From Mageeibacillus sp. UBA4314 (lineage in GTDB: Bacteria; Bacillota; Clostridia; Saccharofermentanales; Saccharofermentanaceae), in contig DGUI01000012.1 of assembly GCA_002394605.1 (NCBI GenBank), positions 1 to 47,791 on the forward strand: a stretch of 47,791 nt of DNA. Reading direction: 5' to 3'. Numbering within the stretch: the first letter of the stretch is position 1; each line of letters starts with the position of its first letter. Below the pieces are notes generated by a model, which was given only the letters and a program-made list of their open reading frames with translations, made no database searches and was not told where the DNA came from. Made by a program: the position numbers and the translations under genes. Positions 1 to 6,146 of the stretch are shown here, piece after piece.

Positions 1-2
1 CA

Positions 3-257
3 TGCTGTTTTTCCGGAATCTGCAACCCGTCGGGATCGGTGGAGGACGATGTTATCGCGAAGGTGATGAGGGAGGCCATAAGGAAAGCCGTCATGGAGCT
101 GCCGCTAAAGCTCCGGGGAGCAGTGGTCCTGTTCTACATGGAGGACATGGGGATAGGCGACATCGCAAGGACGCTTCAGATCTCGGAGGGCACGGTCAAG
201 AGCAGGCTTCACAACGCAAAGAAGAAGCTCAGAGAAAGGTTGGCATTATATGAATGA
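3..257 (+). CDS. ECF-type RNA polymerase sigma factor, C-terminal fragment (region 4)
   Basis: The frame is open from the window edge, so the 5' part (region 2 and most of the linker) lies outside. What remains is a region 4 helix-turn-helix that binds the -35 element. It shows ELPLKLRGAVVLFYMEDMG, then DIARTLQISEGTVKSRLHNA and a basic end KKKLRERL, a standard ECF pattern. A GTG at 39 could be read as a start, but the conserved helix before it and the open upstream frame argue for truncation by the window. The stop overlaps the ATG of the next gene, the usual arrangement for a sigma factor and its anti-sigma partner. The first 24 bases are repeated inverted at the far end of the window, so the extreme 5' codons may not be native. 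Confidence 0.88.
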   Translation, partial: CCFSGICNPSGSVEDDVIAKVMREAIRKAVMELPLKLRGAVVLFYMEDMGIGDIARTLQISEGTVKSRLHNAKKKLRERLALYE

Positions 258-1014
258 GATGAAACTTGATAAGATGCTCAAAGCATCGCTCACAAAAGAA
301 TACGAACCGTCGGAGGAATTGAACCGCGCCGTTATCAAGGCCGCAGTCATGAAGGACGATGCGAAGATCAGCGCACCTGCAAGGCGCTTCTCCTGGTCGA
401 AAGTATTGGTCGTCTCCCTCTGCGTCGTCGCAGCCGGATCGATCGGCGTCTATGCTGCGAACAAGGTGATCAGCAAAGTGTCCGTAACGCCTCACGCGGT
501 CTCCGTCGGCAACACAGATTACGTTATCGACGAGGCGATCGCGACGATCGACATTACAGAGCCTCAGGATCCTAAGTACAAGACGGAGTACAAGGACTAC
601 AAGACATACGACGAGGCTATGAAGGCGACCGGGCTCGGCATGCAGTTCAGCAAGGAATACGAGCTGAAGGAAGACGTGACTTACAGCATCACGAAGAGCT
701 CTGATTACACTTTCGAGGATCTGTCTGCAGAGTTCCTGTACAAGGATGGCTCTTTCGAAATGTATAACTCCAGACACGGCGGGAACGTGGCGTCCGATGC
801 GGCTTACTCGGTCATGATGCACAAGACGAGCAACCAGAGAACGTACGAGGCGAAGACGGGCGTATCGTTTGAGTTGGTCGACGACGAGTACGAGGGCAAG
901 AAGTCAACGTATGTGGTAGTTGCATTCGGTGAGACGCGCGGCGACCTGAAGTTCATGGGACTGAAGGACAAAGAGATACATGAGATATTGGACACCTTGA
1001 TCGTAGGTGAATGA
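250..1014 (+). CDS. Putative membrane anti-sigma factor / DUF4179-like protein
   Basis: A 254-residue protein with a charged cytoplasmic N-terminus (residues 1-45), one transmembrane segment at about 51-70 (VLVVSLCVVAAGSIGVYAA), and an extracytoplasmic domain of about 180 residues rich in Asp, Lys and Tyr. It overlaps the sigma gene by 8 bases (ATG inside TATGAATGA), with an AGAGAAAGG ribosome site about ten bases upstream. Translational coupling and the one-helix topology fit an anti-sigma factor that holds the sigma at the membrane. There is no zinc-binding HxxxCxxC motif, so it is not a ZAS-type anti-sigma. The role rests on topology and position. Confidence 0.7.
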   Translation: MNEMKLDKMLKASLTKEYEPSEELNRAVIKAAVMKDDAKISAPARRFSWSKVLVVSLCVVAAGSIGVYAANKVISKVSVTPHAVSVGNTDYVIDEAIATIDITEPQDPKYKTEYKDYKTYDEAMKATGLGMQFSKEYELKEDVTYSITKSSDYTFEDLSAEFLYKDGSFEMYNSRHGGNVASDAAYSVMMHKTSNQRTYEAKTGVSFELVDDEYEGKKSTYVVVAFGETRGDLKFMGLKDKEIHEILDTLIVGE

Positions 1015-1031
1015 TAGAAAGAGAGAAGAAG

Positions 1032-2180
1032 ATGAATAAGAAGATCACGGCGGTATTTTTGGTAATGTGCGTTCTGGCATCTGCTGTTGCAGGGTGCAAG
1101 AATGCAGATGCAGCGGTAGAGACGACGGAGGCGACAGCGTCATCAGCAGTGGAGAGCACGGCTGAGAGCGAGGCTGCTGCAGCTTCGGAGACGGAGGCTG
1201 AAGAGCCCGTTGAGACTGAAGCGACAGAGGCGACTGAAGCGACTACAGAGGCGACGACGGCTCAGACCACGGCGCCGAAGGTCGAGCCCAAGGAACCCAA
1301 GTTAGAGCTCGACGGGAATAAGAAGACGAAGATCACGGTCAAAGAGAACTCATACTACGAGGGCGACAGGTTTGTCCTGTACTTCCAGGAGGGTGCGAAG
1401 ATCAAAGGTGATATCGCCAAGACCGTGGAGCGCGTCATGAAAGAGGATGAGGATGTCATCGGTCTGTCCTTTGATAATTACAGCCACTGCACGGAGTCGA
1501 CGTGGAGAGTTGATTGCTTTGGCGGCGGAGGTGCGTTCTTCGGCATCAACGAGGATATGAGCAAGGTCAATATCCTGATCATGAAAAACCCGGACAACGG
1601 GACGATCGAGTGGGCGATGCCTGACTGCGTGTATCTTTTTGATACGACATTTGACAGAAAGTACAAGGACGGCGGACATGATACTCTCTTCCATGAACTC
1701 GCGCACGCATTGAGACTCCGTAACAGCGTGAACCTCGGAGATATTTTCGAGGAGGGCGTGGCACTCTACGCGCAGGACCGCGTCTCCAGGAAAGAGAAGT
1801 ACGCCGACTGGAGCATCATCCAGTATGTGGATTACGGCTATTATCATTCGCAGTACAACGACAAGCCGCTGAAGAAGGACCCCGAGAAATGCTTTATCAA
1901 GGATAATACCGCCTCAAGGTCCGCCGGCCAGCTGCAGTACCAGTACGGCATCAGGTTCGTCTTCTTCCTGTTCGATACATATGGCAAGGACGTGATCAAG
2001 AACATCACTGAGGTTGCAAACAAGTACCAGTTCTCCGGTACGGATTCGGAGAAGGTCGTCGAGATCATCAAGGAGGCGACTTCCAAGGATGTCTTCAAGA
2101 AGTTCAAGAAGTGGCTCCCCGGCGGATGGAAGAAGTTCTGCAAGGGGTATGTTAGATACGTAGAGAAGAGTGTGAAATGA
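1032..2180 (+). CDS. Lipoprotein with zinc-metallopeptidase HExxH motif
   Basis: A 382-residue protein starting at the ATG at 1032. The signal peptide ends in lipobox A-V-A-G-C (Cys22), then comes a Thr/Glu/Ala-rich linker (about 25-95) that should span the wall. The globular part carries HELAH (221-225) followed by FEEG (Glu240/241), the His-Glu-x-x-His plus downstream Glu layout of gluzincin-type zinc peptidases. The early part (VERVMKEDEDVIGLSFDNY) and the tail (GGWKKFCKGYVRYVEK) match nothing I recognise. It lies 17 bases after the anti-sigma gene, so it is probably co-transcribed and may be a target of the sigma factor. The substrate is unknown, and the motif alone does not prove activity. 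Confidence 0.68.
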   Translation: MNKKITAVFLVMCVLASAVAGCKNADAAVETTEATASSAVESTAESEAAAASETEAEEPVETEATEATEATTEATTAQTTAPKVEPKEPKLELDGNKKTKITVKENSYYEGDRFVLYFQEGAKIKGDIAKTVERVMKEDEDVIGLSFDNYSHCTESTWRVDCFGGGGAFFGINEDMSKVNILIMKNPDNGTIEWAMPDCVYLFDTTFDRKYKDGGHDTLFHELAHALRLRNSVNLGDIFEEGVALYAQDRVSRKEKYADWSIIQYVDYGYYHSQYNDKPLKKDPEKCFIKDNTASRSAGQLQYQYGIRFVFFLFDTYGKDVIKNITEVANKYQFSGTDSEKVVEIIKEATSKDVFKKFKKWLPGGWKKFCKGYVRYVEKSVK

Positions 2181-2515
2181 TGGTGTGATTCGCGTGTGTA
2201 TTTTTGATTATTGTGAGAATATACAAGCTCTTTTGATAGTCAATCAATCATTTTTGAGTGATAGTTGTTTGGGCAATCTATTTGTTAATGAATTGTAAAA
2301 ATGACTTTTAAAATATCATAGTAAATGACAATGAGGATATAATTATTGCATAATCATATTGTATATGAGATGGTTGAAACTAAGAACGATAGAATCATCA
2401 TGATAATCTGCTTAATCATGAAGATGATTAAACAGTGGTTGCAAGAATCTATGATTCAGAGAAAGGTTCTTTTGGAAAATACCTATCGGGTGTACATAAT
2501 TAGTGGGGTGTGATA
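2181..2515. other. AT-rich intergenic region, no gene seen
   Basis: About 335 bases, markedly richer in A+T than the genes to the left. It holds a perfect -10-like TATAAT at 2338-2343 without a clear -35. It also holds an imperfect inverted repeat around 2393-2430 (AATCATCATGAT facing ATCATGAAGATGATT). No open frame of note was found. The composition matches the orphan lipoprotein that follows, so the two probably arrived together. Confidence 0.5.
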
Positions 2516-3067
2516 ATGAAGCGTATTAGCATAAGACTTGTGTTTACTTTTTTATTGGTTTCTTACTCGTTATTGTTTTCTTCGTGTATGCTAATTAGTA
2601 AAACGAGCGAATCTTCAACCACAACAACTTATCAATCAAGAGAAGGACAAAAGGAAACGTTCTATGAAATCACATATTTTGTTCCGGCTGATTGGACCGA
2701 TAAAAGTGTACAAGGAGATACTGTATATTATTATCCTGAAGATGCAATGGTAATGATAATGGTATCTGATGTTGATCCTAATACAAAACTTGATTATGAA
2801 ACTGCAGGACAAATTGTAACAGGAATGTCTAGTGAAATGGATAGTTTAGAGGTTAAATCTATATCTTCATTCGATATGAATATTTCTGATAATGCATTTA
2901 AGATAGACTGGACTGCTACCCACAATCAAACTGACATTAGATCTGTTACTGTTGTTTTTATTTACGGTTCGTATTTTTACAGTATGCATTATTGCAATTT
3001 TGACAACAAACTAACACCAGAGTTTGATGAATTTGAAAAGATAGTTAAGGATGTTGAGATTCATTAG
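2516..3067 (+). CDS. AT-rich orphan lipoprotein of unknown function
   Basis: A 183-residue lipoprotein. The ATG at 2516 is preferred over the GTG at 2510 because GGGGTG sits at 2504-2509. The signal peptide ends in the lipobox-like LLFSSC, followed by a Ser/Thr stretch. The mature part is a small mixed alpha/beta domain (FYEITYFVPADWTD, later SVTVVFIYGSYFYSMHY), a pattern seen in short secreted PsbP-like or DUF-type domains, but I do not recognise the family. Codon choice is strongly A/T-ending, unlike both neighbours. It stands alone between a noncoding stretch and a bidirectional terminator, which suggests an acquired single-gene insertion. Confidence 0.72.
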   Translation: MKRISIRLVFTFLLVSYSLLFSSCMLISKTSESSTTTTYQSREGQKETFYEITYFVPADWTDKSVQGDTVYYYPEDAMVMIMVSDVDPNTKLDYETAGQIVTGMSSEMDSLEVKSISSFDMNISDNAFKIDWTATHNQTDIRSVTVVFIYGSYFYSMHYCNFDNKLTPEFDEFEKIVKDVEIH

Positions 3068-3141
3068 AATAATCCCGTTCCAACGGATTCAATTAATGTA
3101 TTACTGAATAAAGAACAGTATCCAACATAACACGTGTTACT

Positions 3142-3181
3142 AAAAAACCTGGTCTGCTGAATAGCAGAACCCAGGTTTTTT
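3142..3181. terminator. Bidirectional intrinsic terminator
   Basis: AAAAAACCTGG pairs with CCAGGTTTTTT around an inner stem CTGCT-gaat-AGCAG. A T-run lies on each strand, so it can end both the lipoprotein transcript from the left and the minus-strand gene at 3203-3661 from the right. Confidence 0.88.
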
Positions 3182-3202
3182 ACCATCTTTTCTTTGTCTG
3201 AC

Positions 3203-3661
3203 TTAAGCGTCCCTTGCAATGGTCACGTTGAACATCTTGAATGCAACATCGTAGCCCTTCGTGTTCATCGCTTCGGTGACAGGTCCGGTCATCTTGCTGG
3301 AGAGGAGAATGAGTGCCTTCACATTGTGTGCATCCGGCAGGAAAGACGGATTGTTCAGAAGGCTTATTGCCGTATCGAGGACTATCTGAACTGCGGCTGC
3401 CTTGTAGTCTCCGCCGGTGCACTGACCGGGGTTCCTCAGCTTCGCTCTGCCGTTGGCGAGGATGTTGAACTTGACTATGTCTCCGGACACCGGATCCTTC
3501 ACCTCGACCGGCTGATCATTCTTCACGGTGATGTTGAAAGGAGAAGCCGGATCCTCAGCCGGATGCTGTGTCTGCTGCGTCGGATTCTGCTCGTGTGTCG
3601 GAAGCGTCATGCCGTTGTCGTCTGACTGGACCGCCTCCTTGAAATCATCTAAAAAACCCAT
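3203..3661 (-). CDS. Hypothetical 152-residue cytoplasmic protein
   Basis: The start at 3661 is chosen because AAAGGGGG lies just upstream of MGFLDDFKEA; longer frames have no ribosome site. No signal peptide or membrane segment is seen. A Gln/Pro/Thr-rich linker (about 22-40) follows the N-terminal helix. A compact domain follows with VKDPVSGDIVKFNILANGRA and a helical part (KAAAVQIVLDTAISLLNN). The C-terminus recalls the leading part of virion-core/SPFH-like proteins in Clostridia, but this is only a resemblance. It is a monocistronic gene ending at the bidirectional terminator, divergent from the flavin reductase gene. Confidence 0.62.
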   Translation of the reverse strand: MGFLDDFKEAVQSDDNGMTLPTHEQNPTQQTQHPAEDPASPFNITVKNDQPVEVKDPVSGDIVKFNILANGRAKLRNPGQCTGGDYKAAAVQIVLDTAISLLNNPSFLPDAHNVKALILLSSKMTGPVTEAMNTKGYDVAFKMFNVTIARDA

Positions 3662-3778
3662 CCTAATATCCCCCTTTATCATAGTGGTGATGGGTATATC
3701 ATACACTATTTTTCGAGGTTGAACGATACAAAGATTCACTGTAAACTTAAAGAAGATTACGACAGGGAGGAACGCAAC

Positions 3779-4450
3779 ATGGACAGACTTTCGTACGGCA
3801 TTTACATTCTCACGGCGCGCTTCGGCGGCACGATGACAGGATGCGTGATCAACACCGCCTGCCAGGTTGCGGTATCGCCCACGCAGATATCGATAGCGGT
3901 GAATAAGAGCAACTACACGAACGAGATACTCGCGACGACAAAGAGGTGCAATATCTCGATCCTCAGCGAAGCCGCAGATTTTGATCTGATCAGGCATTTC
4001 GGTTTCCAGTCCGGACGTGATGTCGATAAGTTCGCTTCGTTCCCGGATTACAAGCTCGCCGACAACGGGATCCCGTACATTACCCGCGGCACGAATTCTT
4101 ATATGTCGCTGATCTTTGACCGGGTGATCGACTTAGGTTCGCATTACCTTTATATCGGCAAGGTCATAGCGTCGGTGGAACTGAGCGATGTGCCGTCGGC
4201 GACGTATGATTTCTACCACAGGGAGATCAAGCCGCAGCCGGGGAGAGCGGCAGCCGGAGCGGGAGCAGGAGTGACAGCGGCTGGAGCATCAGCGGATTCA
4301 GCCACAGCAGATTCAGCGGCGTCAGCGACAGGCAAGAAAAAGTGGCGCTGCAAGATCTGCAATTACGAGTATGAGGGCGACGAGCTTCCCGAGGATTTTG
4401 TCTGTCCGATCTGCAAGCACCCGGCGGAGGATTTCGAAGAGGTTGAGTAG
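3779..4450 (+). CDS. Flavin reductase-rubredoxin fusion (high-molecular-weight rubredoxin type)
   Basis: A 223-residue protein. The ATG at 3779 follows AGGGAGG at 3761-3767. Residues 1-150 are a flavin reductase-like (FMN-binding split-barrel) domain: YGIYILTARFGGTMTGCVIN, then TQISIAVNKSNYT. An Ala/Gly/Ser-rich linker (about 160-185) leads to a C-terminal rubredoxin with both CxxC iron knuckles, CKIC and CPIC, and the EGDELPEDFVCPIC signature. In this family the reductase passes electrons from NAD(P)H through FMN to the iron centre, for A-type flavoproteins that reduce O2 or NO in anaerobes. No partner flavodiiron gene is present here. The linker is unusually long and Ala-rich. Confidence 0.9.
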   Translation: MDRLSYGIYILTARFGGTMTGCVINTACQVAVSPTQISIAVNKSNYTNEILATTKRCNISILSEAADFDLIRHFGFQSGRDVDKFASFPDYKLADNGIPYITRGTNSYMSLIFDRVIDLGSHYLYIGKVIASVELSDVPSATYDFYHREIKPQPGRAAAGAGAGVTAAGASADSATADSAASATGKKKWRCKICNYEYEGDELPEDFVCPICKHPAEDFEEVE

Positions 4451-4520
4451 CGTTTTTTGACTTTGAGATTTGTCAAGAAAATTTGACGAAAATGATCAAA
4501 AAATAGCCCTTTTTCGACCC

Positions 4521-4561
4521 AAAAGTCTCACGACCCCCTCAAAAGTCTCAATTTTGGGGGG
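4521..4561 (+). repeat. Short direct repeats and hairpin upstream of the PD-(D/E)XK-like gene
   Basis: AAAAGTCTCA occurs at 4521-4530 and again at 4541-4550. The second copy lies in the hairpin CCCCCTCAAAA / TTTTGGGGGG (4534-4561). A weaker TTGAC/GTCAA hairpin lies near 4455-4477, just after the rubredoxin stop. It may act as a terminator, but T-runs are poor. Confidence 0.55.
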
Positions 4562-4624
4562 TAAAATCAACAAATTATTGTTTTCTGTCACACCCCGTGT
4601 GTATTCTAATAAAGGGGTGATGGT

Positions 4625-5392
4625 ATGTTCCTTTCATTTGAGCAGGCGAAGATCAGGTTGGATTATCTTGAGAAGAGGCTTAAGAAACTGCCGCGGGGGA
4701 AGATCACGGAAGTGACGCAGCATGGGAGCAGTCGTGAGGTTGTGTGGGTAAGCACGTGCCCGGGTGCTCCGCAATATAACAGGAAACATTACAGTATTAA
4801 GCGCGAACCGGGTGCTACTCTGTTGCCGCTTGTTGAGGAGTCGTGTTCCATAAGTCACGAGATAGAAGAGATCATCAAAAAACTTAGGGATTCGGAAAAT
4901 AAGGTCCGTTGCTTATCAAAGATCAAACGCCGTAATGAGCTGGTCTTAATGAACCGCAAGTATTTTGAGCAATTGAAGAAAACTGCTGACAGTAATCCTG
5001 TTCCCAAGACGAATCCTGTTGAATACAAGGGCATACTTTTCCGTTCAAAAGGTGAGATGATCATTGCCCAGAAACTTGATGAACTTGGACTGGAATATAC
5101 ATATGAGTCACGGGTAAATATCGGCAGAGATGTTTATCCTGATTTCTCCGTTTATATACCTGAGTTGGATAAAGTGTTCTTCATTGAGTTTATGGGTGGC
5201 TTTGGCAACTTTGAGTACAACATGTCTTCCGGAAATAAGTTTGCGGACTACTCAACTTACGGATTTATAAATGGTCGAGATATTATCTTCCTCTGCGAGA
5301 CTAACGAGAATAAAGCTGATGTCGAACTGCTTGAAGCGCAGATCAATGCGCTGATAATGGCGAATACGGAAGTGAAGAAACAGCTTTCATAG
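4625..5392 (+). CDS. PD-(D/E)XK nuclease-like hypothetical protein (copy 1)
   Basis: A 255-residue protein started by AGGGGTG and ATG. The N-terminus is a coiled helical region (FLSFEQAKIRLDYLEKRLKK-LPRGKI). The C-terminal half has RSKGEMIIAQKL (Glu144), an aromatic strand, YPDFSVYIP (Asp173) and FFIEFMG (Glu188): the E...PD...ExK order of PD-(D/E)XK nucleases, but with Met where Lys is expected. It belongs with the protein at 19793-20581, and both match a common uncharacterised family of gut Clostridia that I recall as carrying RSKSE...YPDFT...WEHFGMM. The stop codon lies inside the loop of a palindrome that opens an array of related palindromes. Nuclease activity is inferred, not shown. Confidence 0.68.
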   Translation: MFLSFEQAKIRLDYLEKRLKKLPRGKITEVTQHGSSREVVWVSTCPGAPQYNRKHYSIKREPGATLLPLVEESCSISHEIEEIIKKLRDSENKVRCLSKIKRRNELVLMNRKYFEQLKKTADSNPVPKTNPVEYKGILFRSKGEMIIAQKLDELGLEYTYESRVNIGRDVYPDFSVYIPELDKVFFIEFMGGFGNFEYNMSSGNKFADYSTYGFINGRDIIFLCETNENKADVELLEAQINALIMANTEVKKQLS

Positions 5393-5409
5393 CAAAAAAG
5401 CTGTTTTTT
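5381..5409 (+). terminator. Intrinsic terminator overlapping the stop codon
   Basis: CAGCTTT (5381-5387) pairs with AAAGCTG (5397-5403), followed by TTTTTT. The TAG stop at 5390-5392 is in the loop. The T-run is also the left arm of the next palindrome. Confidence 0.65.
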
Positions 5410-5513
5410 CACAGCAAAGTTGTGAAAAAATTGGATTCTGTTGTGAATCACAACAAATTAGAGAATTTTCACAGCATTGCTATGAAAATTTGCGGTTTTT
5501 GCTGTGAAACAGC
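5404..5513. repeat. Array of palindromes sharing TTCACAGC/GCTGTGAA
   Basis: Four successive inverted repeats. TTTTTTCACA/TGTGAAAAAA (5404-5430) is a perfect 10 bp stem. TGTTGTGA-a-TCACAACA spans 5439-5455. AATTTTCA-c-AGC/GCT-a-TGAAAATT spans 5464-5490. GCTGT-gaa-ACAGC spans 5501-5513. All are variants of one word, TTCACAGC and its complement. The array fills the gap between two convergent genes. Confidence 0.8.
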
Positions 5514-5525
5514 TCGCGCCCGGCG

Positions 5526-6032
5526 TCAGAGCGCTCCCCGCATCTCACGCCTCCTCCTCACTCTCACTCCCACACTCACTTCATAAAGCAAAAGCCCGAC
5601 GACCGCGCCGATGCTGTTCTTGACAAGATCATCGACCTGGAAGGCGCCGCGCTGCAGTGTGGGCTGGAGCAGCTCGATCAGCAGGGTGGCGCCGGCGCCG
5701 CATAGTATGACCTGCCACCACTTGAAGCCGGAGATCTGGGGCAGAAGGTAGCCGAACGGCACGAACAGGCAGAGGTTCATAAAGGCCGTGTGGGTGCCGC
5801 CGTTGTAATCAAGATTCAAAATTGAGTCGATCAAAACGTGATTGACGGAATAATCAAATGACGAGATCCCGGCCCGGTTGCCCCACAGGAAAGTGTAGTA
5901 GATAAGGCCTGCCAGGTAGCCGATGCACATGCAGATGAGGGCGGGCCGGTAAAGCGTGCGGCCATACAAAAACGTGAGGATCACGATCATCACGAGAATT
6001 ACTGATAAGACAAATGCAAGTTCCAAATACAT
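5526..6032 (-). CDS. VanZ-like membrane protein
   Basis: A 168-residue protein with four or five hydrophobic segments: LAFVLSVILVMIVILTFLYG, ALICMCIGYLAGLIYYTFLW, a central NLCLFVPFGYLLP, then ILCGAGATLLIELLQ and IGAVVGLLLYEV. The signature is N-x-x-x-FVPFG-x-L-x-P followed by E-x-x-Q...R-x-F-x-x-DD-x-x-x-N-x-x-G (ELLQPTLQRGAFQVDDLVKN). VanZ-family proteins are linked to low-level teicoplanin resistance and lipid-glycan processing, but most homologues are uncharacterised. The start at 6032 (MYLELAF) is chosen from the first hydrophobic helix; no clear ribosome site is seen and upstream starts are possible. It is divergent from the phosphonate operon. Confidence 0.82.
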   Translation of the reverse strand: MYLELAFVLSVILVMIVILTFLYGRTLYRPALICMCIGYLAGLIYYTFLWGNRAGISSFDYSVNHVLIDSILNLDYNGGTHTAFMNLCLFVPFGYLLPQISGFKWWQVILCGAGATLLIELLQPTLQRGAFQVDDLVKNSIGAVVGLLLYEVSVGVRVRRRREMRGAL

Positions 6033-6102
6033 GCAGATATGATATATTATTTCGCGGTGAAAACAAAGTACGGCAAATGTGCTTTTATTATAATAATAAG
6101 TG

Positions 6103-6111
6103 TGGTACACT
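6103..6111 (+). promoter_or_regulatory. Possible extended -10 promoter of the phosphonate operon
   Basis: TGGTACACT (TGn plus TACACT) lies 36 bases before the first ATG. No good -35 is seen. A perfect TATAAT at 6089-6094 is an alternative -10. Confidence 0.4.
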
Positions 6112-6146
6112 ATGCGTTGGCAAAATAATTGAACGGGAGACATAAA

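Noticed and set aside
229..822. Long minus-strand frames opposite the GC-rich genes (also near 3203-3997 upstream part, 6174-6908, 7491-8084 and 13296-14327)
   Set aside because: They are shadows of clear plus-strand genes with recognised domains and lack ribosome sites.
4470..4715. 81-codon ORF between the rubredoxin and nuclease-like genes
   Set aside because: It runs through the repeat block, lacks a ribosome site and overlaps the real gene in another frame.
6129..6146. Upstream TTG start of the PEP mutase fusion
   Set aside because: The ribosome site GGGAGA is correctly placed for ATG 6147, where the NTP transferase motif begins.
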